From: Channallabes apus | Taxonomy: Eukaryota > Chordata > Actinopteri > Siluriformes > Clariidae | Assembly (NCBI GenBank): GCA_030522415.1 | Contig: CM060121.1 | Span: forward strand, 24,142,142 to 24,206,141 | DNA: 64,000 nucleotides | Direction: 5' to 3' | In this document: positions 39,801 to 46,672 of the stretch, piece after piece | Layout of the letters: each line of letters begins with the position of its first letter | Numbering within the stretch: position 1 is the stretch's first letter | Notes under the pieces: generated by a model | Told to the model about the DNA's origin: nothing | The model's database searches: none | The model's input: only the letters and a program-made list of their open reading frames with translations | Made by a program: the position numbers and the translations under genes

Positions 39801-42800
39801 CGCACTGGGCGATCTACTGCCGGCCAACATTCTAATGTCTACCATCTTCCTAGGGCCGTGGCGAGGGTGGTAAGTGTTGAGGCTGTTGAGGCCTCGTCTA
39901 ATCCCATGTCTGCCCTGTTCAGGCCGTGGGCTTAAGGATAATTGGGCAATCGTCGGGCCGACGATTCAAGAGCTGTGGGTAGATTGTGGCAGTGTGGGCA
40001 ATGGGGGCTTCCCATTGGCCCACTGCTAGGTGACTGTCACCCATGGCAGCCTATCAGTATGAGTTCTGACAGTACTTAAGGCTGGATTTTGTTGTACCTG
40101 GCATACGTCACGACTGGGACCGCCTTCACGGGGGCGTGTGGACAGAAGGGTGCACGCTGGTTAAACGAATATCTGGTTGAGACGGACTGTTCACGGGTTG
40201 TCGGCTGTGAACCATTCTTTCTGCCTGTGTATTTTTGCGTGGGTCGCGGCGAGCTGTGAGCGGCGCTGCAACTCGCGTGGCGCAACGATTCATCCGGTGA
40301 GCTTCGGATGTTTAATGCATTTTGATGGTGGATCTCGTGACGGCGGAAGTATTGGTCCTCTGTTTTGGTTGAGGACGGCGCTGCTGTTTTCTCCTGTGTT
40401 TGTTATTTATATTTTTTTGTATGTGTCGTGATGTGATTGGTAGCTCGGAGCTGCTCGGCTATCGGTTGGAGCTAGTATGGACTTTGGCTCTCTGAATTTA
40501 TGAGTCTGTGGTGAAGATTGTAATATAGCTCAAACTTTAGAGGATAATCACGGCGAGCTGTCCGAGCTACATATAATTTTGTATGTTATTTCTTTTTCTG
40601 CTTTTTATTTATATATATATTTTTTATTGTTGATTTGGGTGTCCTTTTTGTATTTCGTGTTTGTTGACTTCGGGCATGGCTGGGTTGGGGGAAGGTTAGT
40701 TTGTAGTGCTGAGGGTAGTAACAGTGTGTGGAGTGCAGTGTAGCTGGGATTCATGTTTTCCTTTGAGTGAAATGGTGTGAAGTGCACTTGTAAGGTTAGC
40801 ACTTCCTTTAATCTGCCCTTGTTGCCAAGACGCCTGTCCGAATTATTCTGTGATTTATTTCGTTTGGATTGTTATTTTTTTCTTTCATTATTGTGTGTAC
40901 ACAGAGTGCCGTGTCCTTATTTTCATATATTGCATGTGATTGCCCTTATGATATTATATATGAAAATATTTTAATTTGTTTTAAAAGTAAAATGGCAATA
41001 AAGTTTTGTACTTTTGTACCCTTGTCTCTCATGTTCTTCTAGCCTAGTGAACCTTGTGCTCCTTATTTGGGTTATTTCCCCGGTTAACCTCGGGGTGGCG
41101 TAATCGAGCTAGAGAAATTTTATACCTGATAATTGTCAGATCACCGTGTTGCCACATTACCATTTGGTTAATCTTAACCTCTGGGTTGATTAACCCCAAA
41201 CCCGCATACCGAGAGTATGTCGGTTCCAAAACACCTGATAAGATTTAGTTTAATCAACCCTCTACTGGTTACCCAGAGTTAGTGCGCGTGCACGGTGCCT
41301 ACATAAAGACATTTTCAATGGATCGACGATTTCACGAGTCAAAATGGAACATCAAAGTGAAAAAAGAGAGCGGCAAACTTCACAGAGGTTTTAATGCGCG
41401 CATATGAGGAATTTAAGCCAATAATAATAAATAAAAAAAGCAATACGGCTGCATCGGCTAAAGAAAGAGAGTTGACTTGGCAAAAAATAAAAGACAGAGT
41501 AAATGTGTGAGTGTATTAAATTGCAGATTTTACATCGCCTCTCCTTTTATTATAATGATAAATAATTAAACACCCCTTCCGCATCCTTTTGGCTGTTAAA
41601 TGAAAGCATTTACTTTTCCTGCTATTAATTTCTTTAGGTTAAAATACCAGTGTATACTGACTAGGAATGTATGGTTTCTTATTTAATAAGGTTTAATCCT
41701 TCTGGAGGCTGAAGCCAAGTGAATATGAAACACAAAAACGCTCTGCAAAAAGGTAATATATCTTATTACACGATCACTGAACTATTTATTAAACACGGTT
41801 TAGTATATCTGTCATGTAGCTAATAGAAAGAAGGCTGAAGCCCGTGTAACTGGCGGAGACCCCCCCCCCCCCCCAAGCTGAGGAGCTCTGGCTCTGTCCC
41901 TTAATAAAGGGCCACCAGTGACACTAACTTGGTGAAATGTAAGTTTACCACTATGGTTTGTTTTCATTATATGAATTAATAAATTACTATCTCTATCACT
42001 TAAAGGCTTTTGAACATGCTTAACATTTTTATGCATGCTTACTGTATTTAACTGCCCATGATGTATACAGTAGGCTATTGTGATCTTAGCTGTATTACTT
42101 TGACATGTTTTTTCTTGCATTAGTGGTTTTTTCTTTGATAATATTGAGAATGTTATGCTGGGTTGTATTTTCTTATAGATACTGGGTTGATTAGATAAAG
42201 GGATTATATTATTGGACGCTACAGAAAGAACACAGTCTGTCACAGTTGCAAGTGTTTTGTGTACCTTTAGTTGCTTTTAGGTTTTTTTTTTTTCTTTTTT
42301 GCCAGATAACATATACTTGCATATTTTCACTGAAGGATGAAGATGAAGAGACACATCTGCTGTGACAGAAGTGGACAATGCTGGTAGATCCACCGAGGTG
42401 GGATGCATACCATTATAATGCAGCGCCCCCTTTTTACATTAGAGTAACAAACTGTCATTGTTCTTTCACAGTACATACCTGGGGATTTCTTCACAGATGA
42501 AGGTCCTTCAACCTCAATGCACGATCTAAGCGGTGTAAGAATTTGTGTGCAGTTGTCCATATTTACATTTTATTTTCTGACAGAATCTCAGAATTTATTT
42601 AATTATTTTTGAATAATAATTCATAGTTTCCTTCCTACTGTAGTTGCCAGGAGCTGTATAAGGTCCATCTTCAAAAACAAATAAGAAAAAGTGACATGGA
42701 GATGGACCTTATACAGCTTCAAATGGAAGAGAAAAGGCTATCCATTAAAAAAGCAACACTAGAAATTTAATTACATGAGCATCGCCTTAAGGTGAGAACT

Positions 42801-45752
42801 TGTGCGTATATTAATCTGTTGCGTGTTAAAAGTGTTGTGTATATAAAGCAATGTCATAAAAAAAAGACACATTTTATTTCATTTTACTTTCATTGTTTTT
42901 CAGGAAAAAAAGACATGAACTGTACAGCAGACCAGTGCAAACTATTTAATAAAAGTAATTTTGACAAATCCTGTCTCCCAAAAGTCTTCCATCTCTGTTG
43001 TGTGCAAAAATCTGTAGAGGTTCCTCTGGGCCATCTTCTTCAATATAAGGAGGGTGGCTCTCTCCTCTTATAGTGGCAATGTTGTGAAGCACAACACAAG
43101 CCATTATGATGTCACATGCCCTCTCTGGACTGACCCGGAGCCCACACTGAGCTACACTGAAACCTTGACTTGAGGATCCCTATGGTCATCTCCACCTTGG
43201 CCCGTGTTCGACTGTGAGTCAGGTTATAGTGTGTCTATGGTCCAGGATCAGGTTCAGGGTAGGGTGGCATTAAATAGGGCAGACAAGGGTATCCCCTGTC
43301 CCCCAGCAAGTAACTACTGTACTGTCCTGTAATGATTCAAGTGTACAATACAAATATAGTAAAAAGAAAAAAATAACATTGTATGAAGAAAAACATACCC
43401 TGCTGAAATGTCTGGCATAATGATGACACAGATCCTGGCCATTTTGTCTTATCATTAGTAATGATATGAGTTGCCTCACATATGTGGAAAAAAGTAATGA
43501 GTTTAATGATTTTAACAAGGCAAAAAATTAAGGACGCAAAATTAAGTTGTTACCTGTACACTAATGCTATGAATAGATTTCCTATTAACATAGTCTCCCT
43601 CATTTATTGAAGCTATAGCTTTAATAGGAATGTAGGTGCCATCAATGCACCCAATTACATCTGAAAACCTTGAAATAGAAAGTCATATATGGGAGGATCA
43701 AGTGTGTGTGTGTGTGTGTGTGTGTGCAGGATGAATACATATATTTAATATGTAGTCATACTATTTATATACGTGTCATCAATTTTACTACAAAGGACAA
43801 AACCTGTCACTCTGTGGAACTCCTCTTTAATACCACACAGAGGTTTATGTCCAGGGACCTGCTGTACACATGTGTAAGAAGTGTTTAAGTGCCAGACATA
43901 CAGTTGCCTTTCCCACATGCTCTGCATCGCCCACGTTGCAAAAAAAATGCCCTGGAAAAAACCGAAGTGATATACACGGAATGTTTTCTAAGCGCAGACC
44001 CGCCGTTTGTAACATTTGCAATATGCGGTTTCAAAAGATGTGTTAAGTAAATTAATTCCATTGAAAACCAATAACGCTCTTTCAAATAATCATTAGGAAA
44101 AAAAAAAAAAAAACATCAATACGAGGTCTTATAATTCTCTCCCGGCGAAAAAAAACCTTGTATAATTTGTGCCTCCGCGTCCACAGGATCCTCATCAAAG
44201 GGGCGTGGCCTGCTGAATAACCTTCTGGAACAAACTTACCCTGGAACATAACCTGCTACCGAGCAGGTTATCTTCAGAGAGTAAGTTGCTATGGTTACAT
44301 ACATACCCAGAAAGTTACCTCCGTTTTTGGAACCGGAAGTTGAGGTTATCCACTAACTTACCCTCAAACTTATCCGGGTATGTCACATAACCTGCTTCCT
44401 GGAATACCCAGGAACAATGATGATGACAACAACAACAACAGCGAGGACGAGGACAAGGATGATGATGATGGCAAGAAAAGTGAGAATCACGACAACAACA
44501 GTGCAGACGACAACAGCAGCATGGACAGTTTGAACAACAGCACGGACAACAATAAAGCGGGTGATGACAACAATAGGGTGGACGAAGACACAACAGCATG
44601 GACGATAACAACAACAGCGTGAATGATGACATCAACAGCATGGATGAACAACAGCAGTGAGTCTGATGACAACAACGGTGAGGACGACAACAACTGACAC
44701 CGATCAAAATGACACAGGCGACAATGATAATGATCATGATGACATCAGCAACAATAACAGAGGAAGCGGTGACGACAACAGTGATGATCACAGGTGTGAG
44801 ACAAAGTCCCAACTGTAGCACATATGACATCATGTGACTGACAGTTGAAAAATGCAATGGACTTTGGGAAATGGAGTCTGGAAATAGACGCCAACATAAA
44901 AGTCCAACATGATACTGATACACAAACACTGATGAACGTTTCATTTAAGGATAAACTATTTAGAAATAAATAATGAATATGTTACTAAATACATACTGTA
45001 ACTCAATATAGACATAAAAATTAATTTTGTCAGAAAATGCTCTCCTATGCTTTATTATACAAGCGTTCATTTAAATAAGGCTGTCATTATGCATTATCAA
45101 AGTTGCTGATATGTAAGCTAAGGTGTATAATTTTATTTTTCATCACAATACTACATATTTATCCACTTACTTATTGTCTATACCACTTTATCCTGTATAC
45201 AGGGTCAGGGGAGGGTTGGAGCCAATCTCAGGAGACTTACTGTAGGGCATGAGGTGGGGTATACCCTGGACAGAGTGCCAATCCATCACCGAGCACACAC
45301 ATTATGGGGCAATTTGTTAACGACAATTAGCCTAATCTGCATGTCTTTGTACTGTGGGAGGAAATCTCAGAACCCAGAGGAAACCCACCAAGCATGGGGA
45401 AACTCCATGCACACAGACCCCTAGGTGGGAATCGAACCCAGATCCTGGAGGTGCAAAGCGACAGTGCTAACCACTAAACCACCATGCCGCCCCAATAGTA
45501 ATTAATTCATCTAAAAATAAGCTTTAAAACAAACAAAACATGCAATAATACAAATAAGTAAAAAGCAGTTGTTGACATAATTTTTTCCCCGTTCAGTTTT
45601 ATTCAGTTTGAATTCAAATTATGTGATATTGCCACATGCATACTGTACACACCATCACTAACAAACAAAACTGTTGTGTAGGAAAGCTGTTCCTTCTCCA
45701 CCACCACCAAGTGCAACAGGTACTGTTGGACCAGGCATTCCCCCCGCTGCAG

Positions 45753-45827
<75 letters not shown>

Positions 45828-46010
45828 GTGTTTGGAGGTGTTCATGGTGATCCAGCATGTAGACAGCTTTTCTGTCCAGAGGATAGCTTGGAGCTGACAG
45901 CTAAAAAAAATTCTCTCTCTCTCTCTCACACACACACCCACACACACATTCTTTCAGAGTATTATGCAGCAGAAAGAAGGGAGCACAGACAAGAAGAGAC
46001 ACGGAACTGA
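24632..46010 (+). CDS. prr29: PRR29-like DUF4587 protein, six exons
   Basis: The coding exons are 24632-24694, 26794-26881, 32378-32484, 32579-32778, 45682-45752 and 45958-46010. All introns have GT/AG ends and all phases agree, giving 582 nt, or 193 residues plus TGA. The start is the ATG of the 21-codon first exon. The diagnostic part is the exon 2/3 junction, which reads [18 protein letters not shown], the DUF4587 signature of PRR29 and C21orf58. A His/Pro-rich stretch follows ([10 protein letters not shown]), then a [15 protein letters not shown] motif near the C-terminus, also typical of PRR29. No signal peptide or membrane segment is visible. The family has no established biochemical role. 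The exon model rests on recognition and splice phase only; the first exon is the least certain part. Synteny with tcap favours PRR29 over C21orf58. Confidence 0.75.
24968..25012. repeat. (AAT)n microsatellite, prr29 intron 1
   Basis: About 14 AAT units. Similar trinucleotide tracts occur at 19113-19143, 25471-25514 (ATT) and 30775-30820. Confidence 0.9.
25955..26480. mobile_element. non-autonomous DNA repeat, copy B (inverted)
   Basis: It begins ACTTAAACCTTGGATTGCGAG and ends GACCAAGTTACTCGCAAGG, an imperfect inverted-repeat pair. The interior matches copy A in reverse and includes a CA microsatellite (26227-26281) where copy A has only short GT runs. It sits in the first intron of prr29. 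Confidence 0.6.
26794..26881 (+). CDS. prr29: prr29 exon 2
   Basis: The acceptor is a pyrimidine-rich CTCTCTTCTCCAG. The exon has 88 nt and ends in phase 1 at GAG|G before GTACAG. It encodes a Pro/Gln-rich segment whose tail (RPGHIRE) leads into the DUF4587 core, as in the family. Confidence 0.75.
27308..30120 (+). mobile_element. RTE/Rex3-type LINE, near full length
   Basis: A perfect 12-bp duplication atacagattaca (27296-27307 and 30121-30132) flanks the element. It starts TCCTTGAACC-like sequence, is GC-rich against AT-rich surroundings, and ends GGATAAGCGGAAGAAAAT followed by (GGAT)n. The short tandem 3' tail instead of poly(A) fits RTE/Rex3 elements; the clade assignment is from memory. 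It lies in intron 2 of prr29, in the sense orientation. Confidence 0.9.
27745..30136 (+). pseudogene. LINE endonuclease/reverse transcriptase pseudogene
   Basis: The first block (27745-28130) is the C-terminal part of an APE-type endonuclease: [31 protein letters not shown] and [10 protein letters not shown]. The reverse transcriptase follows with [53 protein letters not shown] and [10 protein letters not shown] (near 29326, the catalytic Asp pair). The tail carries [20 protein letters not shown]. The frame changes near 28130 and 28250, and TAG at 29213-29215 replaces Gln in the R-Q-GCPLSP motif. Most of the endonuclease N-terminus is missing, so the copy is dead. Confidence 0.92.
31386..31500 (-). 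mobile_element. partial SINE copy (minus) in prr29 intron 2
   Basis: Body and head fragments remain: cggaggaaacccaccaagcacgg and gcgacagtgcta. Confidence 0.6.
32378..32484 (+). CDS. prr29: prr29 exon 3, DUF4587 core
   Basis: The acceptor is TTTCTAACAG and the donor GTAAAT. The 107 nt complete the codon split with exon 2 and end in phase 0. The segment encodes [15 protein letters not shown] and a short hydrophobic helix-like stretch. It is the best-conserved and most diagnostic exon of the gene. Confidence 0.85.
32579..32778 (+). CDS. prr29: prr29 exon 4
   Basis: The acceptor is AAAACAG after a weak pyrimidine tract and the donor GTGAGA. The 200 nt end in phase 2. The exon encodes an acidic stretch, then a His cluster and a Pro/Met-rich segment ([18 protein letters not shown]). 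Confidence 0.8.
33100..33261. repeat. GAY/AAC-rich degenerate minisatellite, left half
   Basis: It is built of units such as AACAGTGAGGAC. It continues at 44413-44800 beyond the Harbinger element, so the two were one tract before insertion. A Asp/Asn-rich open frame here is a by-product. Confidence 0.75.
33295..34466 (+). repeat. 5' LTR
   Basis: It begins TGTGGCAGTG and ends GTTGCCACA, with 7-bp terminal inverted repeats. AATAAA at 34307-34312 is the likely poly(A) signal. It contains short irrelevant open frames. Confidence 0.97.
34470..34487 (+). promoter_or_regulatory. candidate primer-binding site
   Basis: TGGCGTAATCGGCAGGAT starts 3 nt after the 5' LTR and begins with TGG, as expected for pairing with a tRNA 3' CCA. 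I cannot assign the tRNA. Eleven of its bases also occur inside the LTR at 34406-34416. Confidence 0.5.
34666..35742 (+). CDS. gag: gypsy Gag polyprotein
   Basis: This is a 358-residue structural polyprotein that assembles the particle and binds the RNA. Residues 1-26 form a charged heptad-like coiled coil ([20 protein letters not shown]). Residues 65-230 have the helical capsid pattern of Ty3/gypsy and Arc/PNMA-type Gag ([42 protein letters not shown]). A CCHC zinc knuckle [14 protein letters not shown] lies at 35608-35649. The start is the first ATG after the leader, in a purine-rich context. It ends at TAG 35740-35742, immediately after a slippery heptamer, so most ribosomes would stop here. 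Confidence 0.95.
   Translation: MEEELRELREMVAQLRADNERLRQEQLAAQPGPSGPSVADEPPLPTSQSGAECAVLPERYVLVPRDRRCAKFSGRSGLDIEEWIEEAQACMQSRHMSAVDKAFFLFDHLEGEAREEIRYRPMDERNNPATILSVLRELYGCSQSYVSLQEAFFSRKQREGETLLEFSLALIGLLEQVKQKSPYAMPNFSVLLRDQFIEHVNDNALRRELKQLVRSRPALTLLDVRGEALRWEREGMPGSSRGRSHSLPSAYGIQYGVRGEPRGNSAQFSQESELGEVKEMLRLQQEQISKLTQSIARLQTPQPHSQFARRNQMVCRRCQKPGHFARECDGERVPPRFSLAATTRPNSEQSDSSAPAGN
35718..39935 (+). CDS. pol: gypsy Pol: protease, RT, RNase H, integrase
   Basis: The frame is open from 35718 (after TGA 35715-35717) to TAA 39933-39935, lies -1 to gag and overlaps it by 25 nt. No suitable ATG begins it, so it should be made as a Gag-Pol fusion. Positions here count from 35754. Protease LVDTGS is near residue 40. 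Reverse transcriptase has [12 protein letters not shown] and [11 protein letters not shown] (near 497). RNase H has [16 protein letters not shown] and YTDNNPL. Integrase has the zinc motif [17 protein letters not shown], then [15 protein letters not shown] and [13 protein letters not shown] for the D,D,E triad. A GPY/F-like module ([29 protein letters not shown]) follows. No stop or frameshift interrupts it, and no chromodomain was recognised. Confidence 0.96.
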   Translation, partial: LIRAGGKLVPTALQSQSADGEGNGSGTAFSHLISSCPHLLVRMGSVQVSCLVDTGSMVSTITENCFQTHFQSWGIERLRACHWLQLRAANGLSIPYIGYMELDIEICGRFIPKCGILVVRDPPGGISAGVPGVLGMNVLSRCYEELFGQYGPGLFDCPSLVQAPESVLQALQHCRSVEDQSSVVRTGKARLRGRKSCRVPGGTLKLVPATCSEQYADGIVLFEPPSSGLPAGLLASPALVRVVRGTVYLPMVNVGTIDVMLYAGATLGTLNSVQVVSLPAGITEEESAMVTVHSQVVETVVSIEDQIEAVDLSVLSQGEQGEVRALLRRYLSVFSAHEGDLGCTDVISHEIPLLDSVPVRQRYRRIPPSEYEVVKSHINQLLEANVIRESCSPYASPIVLVRKKDGSLRMCVDYRQLNAKTRKDAFPLPRIEESLDFLTGAGWFSTMDLASGYNQVPVLERDRAKTAFCTPFGLFEFNRMPFGLCNAPSTFQRLMERLFGDQQGSSLLLYLDDIVVFSSSVSQHLERLEVVLGRLEHEGLKAKLAKCAFFQKEVKYLGHVISAQGVSTDPGKIEAVSQWRCPTSASELRSFLGFASYYRRFVQDFAKLAGPLHRAVAECAVVRPRVRAGRSFPDVWSKQCQQSFEELKVRLTTAPVLAYADFSIPFILEVDASYGGLGAVLSQEQNGKVRPIAYASRSLRPTERNMVNYSSMKLEFLALKWAMTEKFREYLLGHKCIVYTDNNPLSHLATAKLAATEQRWAAQLAAFDFTLKYRSGRSNRNADALSRQDPSGQGELSTLLPGVEVPVSVKQVVAAELCPPAIQATVSVLPGSGVDMALCQQDDPAIGQVLRFWRQGAPPSSAERGQMSKTALVLLRQWDRLVDKEGVLYRRVFRPDGGEESLQLVLPSALQGEVLASVHEGHGHQGIDRTTELVRQRCYWPGLTADVARWCRECERCQAAKDTQLAPRSFMGHLLAERPNEILAIDFTLLEPSRSGVENVMVMTDVFTKFTQAVPTRNQRAETVAQVLVSEWFCKFGVPARIHSDQGRSFESSLVQQLCNLYQVKRSRTTPWHPAGNGQCERFNRTLHNLLRTLPSSQKDDWVSALPQLLYCYNTTPHQVTGESPYFLMFGQEPRLPVDFLLGRGQEKGPGSVNNWVLEHQTRLQVAFEGAREQLKLAAERRKERYDSRVRDVPLGVGQVVYLRNYGLRGRHKIQDCWSSVLYQVVKAPGVGGSVYAIAPVTDVNRVKYVHRSLLKERVGGEVLVPSPEKASLVADETLLEESSSFEEVDLVRVVPETRPAATELQSRDRALVGPSSLTLGVGMAVEDPVDSESLGQDAVRQSPMINLGPAGPPCGDGVVRRTGRSTAGQHSNVYHLPRAVARVVSVEAVEASSNPMSALFRPWA
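35733..35791 (+). promoter_or_regulatory. -1 ribosomal frameshift signal between gag and pol
   Basis: The heptamer GGGAAAC (35733-35739) is in the exact gag phase G GGA AAC and is followed at once by the gag TAG. Three nt on, 35743-35753 pairs with 35768-35779 in an 11-bp GC-rich stem with one bulged A (35773) and a 14-nt loop. Loop bases GAGCC (35759-35763) can pair with GGCTC (35787-35791), giving an H-type pseudoknot. The pol frame is the -1 frame, as needed. The 3-nt spacer is shorter than usual, so partial melting of the stem base is likely. Function is inferred. Confidence 0.82.
39985..41156 (+). repeat. 3' LTR
   Basis: It is identical to the 5' LTR except for one A/T change in an AT run at 40619. 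The poly(A) signal is at 40997-41002. No strong polypurine tract precedes it; the sequence before it is AAGAGCTGTGGGTAGAT. Confidence 0.97.
41344..42768 (+). pseudogene. Harbinger Myb/SANT-like DNA-binding protein, broken
   Basis: An ATG at 41344 opens [11 protein letters not shown] one-base shift is needed near 41365 to reach [16 protein letters not shown] and [18 protein letters not shown] (to 41508), the trihelix Myb/SANT-like domain. A separate block at 42690-42768 encodes [20 protein letters not shown], the charged C-terminal helix of the same family, and ends in TAA. Introns are likely between them. In autonomous elements this protein recruits the transposase to the DNA. Confidence 0.75.
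42652..42718. repeat. perfect 19-bp inverted repeat in the Harbinger element
   Basis: Arm 42652-42670 (AGCTGTATAAGGTCCATCT) is the exact reverse complement of 42700-42718, with a 29-nt A-rich spacer. The right arm is coding (MDLIQL of the Myb-like protein). Confidence 0.9.
43005..43675 (-). pseudogene. Harbinger DDE transposase (HARBI1-like), broken
   Basis: Reading on the minus strand, exon-like blocks give [14 protein letters not shown] (first Asp), [17 protein letters not shown] ending at GTAACA, then [20 protein letters not shown] (second Asp) and [18 protein letters not shown] (Glu). All three catalytic residues are readable. A TAG near 43237 interrupts the segment between PDPGP and THYNLTHSR, and further stops occur after the Glu block. 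The upstream N-terminal exon was not identified. Confidence 0.85.
44413..44800. repeat. GAY/AAC-rich degenerate minisatellite, right half
   Basis: It has the same composition and units as 33100-33261. Its long open frames on both strands reflect the absence of stop triplets in the repeat. Confidence 0.75.
45176..45494 (-). mobile_element. SINE copy (minus) with a TACTGTA scar
   Basis: The full head on the reverse strand (gctaaccactaaaccaccatgccgcccc) and body are readable. At 45238-45244 the sequence cttaCTGTAgggca has five extra bases relative to cttagggca in the copies at 1811 and 54996 (reverse). Confidence 0.85.
45682..45752 (+). CDS. prr29: prr29 exon 5
   Basis: The acceptor is GTTGTGTAG and the donor GTACAC. 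The donor opens directly into a long CA microsatellite, so the intron start is itself repetitive. The 71 nt restore the phase from exon 4 and encode the [11 protein letters not shown] motif. It lies 12.9 kb from exon 4, across the Harbinger/LTR insertion. Confidence 0.8.
45753..45824. repeat. (CA)n microsatellite at prr29 intron 5 donor
   Basis: The CA array begins immediately after the exon 5 donor GT, so its length could influence splicing of this 205-bp intron. Confidence 0.95.
45958..46010 (+). CDS. prr29: prr29 exon 6, terminal
   Basis: The acceptor is ACATTCTTTCAG. The exon completes a GAG codon, encodes [16 protein letters not shown] and stops at TGA 46008-46010. The ..EYY.AE pattern after PPAA matches the family's C-terminus. 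The polypyrimidine tract is partly made of CT and CA microsatellite. Confidence 0.75.
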
Positions 46011-46065
46011 AAGGGAAACAGTAAGCTAACTTGGATGGACTTTCATCAAAACACAAAACAAATAC

Positions 46066-46440
46066 TAAGAGGGACGTTCAAGTCAAACTTGGACTTGTGA
46101 TAAAATTTATTGTAAATGAACGTGTGAAACCGATTGACACTGATATTTACCAACAGTAAAACATGTGAAAGTTTTTAAGAAGAACGTACAGTTTATCCGT
46201 GAATACTTAGGTTGCTCAGAGCCCTACTGTAGTCGTTCCTATGAACATTCTGCAAGTTGAACTCCTGATCCTGGAAAATCAATGGATAACTTGTTACCAG
46301 CTTGCAGAAGAGAGGGAGTTAGTGCTACATCCCCCATACAGTCCTACCTCTCTCCAAGCCATTTCCACATGTTTGAGCCATTAAAGGAGTTCCTTGGAGG
46401 CTGGGAGGCCAGTATGTCCGATCATGGCTCTGCTGTACTG

Positions 46441-46512
<72 letters not shown>

Positions 46513-46672
46513 CATATAATCATATATATCATATATCATATACAGTATATATAAACTGGGATAATTGCATTAGTGTAGCAATATATTATACAGAGAAATA
46601 AAGGTAGTTTTTACTCTCATAAATGTGTTCTGTCAGTCTACATAATCAAAAGTTTGACTTGAATGCCCCTTC
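46066..46672. mobile_element. mariner-like MITE with internal (TA)n
   Basis: The ends GACGTTCAAGTCAAACTT and AAGTTTGACTTGAATGCCCC form inverted repeats. The interior includes CATTAAAGGAGTTCCT and a (TA)n run at 46442-46512. A related 3' half lies at 2220-2435 (ending TTTGACTTGAACGCCAC). It starts about 56 bp past the prr29 stop codon. Confidence 0.65.
46380..46602 (+). terminator. candidate prr29 poly(A) signals inside a MITE
   Basis: The first candidate signals downstream of the prr29 stop are ATTAAA at 46380-46385 and AATAAA at 46597-46602. Both fall inside the mariner-like repeat 46066-46672, so the transcript end may be supplied by a transposon. This is inferred from motif position only. 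Confidence 0.35.

Larger units (their letters stand above)
33295..41156 (+). mobile_element. Ty3/gypsy LTR retrotransposon, apparently intact
   Basis: Two 1172-bp direct LTRs flank gag and pol frames without a disabling stop. A TTAC duplication (33291-33294, 41157-41160) marks insertion into the Harbinger end. Pol order is protease, reverse transcriptase, RNase H, integrase, which defines Ty3/gypsy. The LTRs differ at one position (33929 T versus 40619 A), so insertion is very recent. The element is GC-richer than the host sequence. Confidence 0.97.
33265..44409. mobile_element. PIF/Harbinger transposon, carrying a nested LTR element
   Basis: The left end GGGGTGTTCCAGAAAGC and the right end (reverse GGGTATTCCAGGAAGC) are imperfect inverted repeats. 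An AGG trinucleotide (33262-33264, 44410-44412) is the likely 3-bp target duplication. Removing the LTR element leaves about 3.3 kb, with a Myb/SANT-like gene on + and a DDE transposase on -, the standard two-gene Harbinger arrangement. Both flanks are halves of one GAC/AAC-rich simple-sequence tract. Confidence 0.88.

Noticed and set aside
39948..39966. Intrinsic transcription terminator
   Set aside because: It is in a eukaryotic retroelement upstream of an LTR with its own poly(A) signal; no T run follows.
41812..42243. 143-codon minus-strand frame in the Harbinger element
   Set aside because: It is not related to either Harbinger protein and contains a poly-Gly segment from a C run.
44315..44944. 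209-codon minus-strand open frame rich in Cys, Ser and His
   Set aside because: It is the complement of the GAY/AAC minisatellite, where stop codons are rare on both strands. No domain or splice context.
45603..46010. Open frames coding poly(Cys-Val) or poly(His-Thr)
   Set aside because: They arise from the CA microsatellite. Only the short prr29 exons 5 and 6, in other frames, are real.
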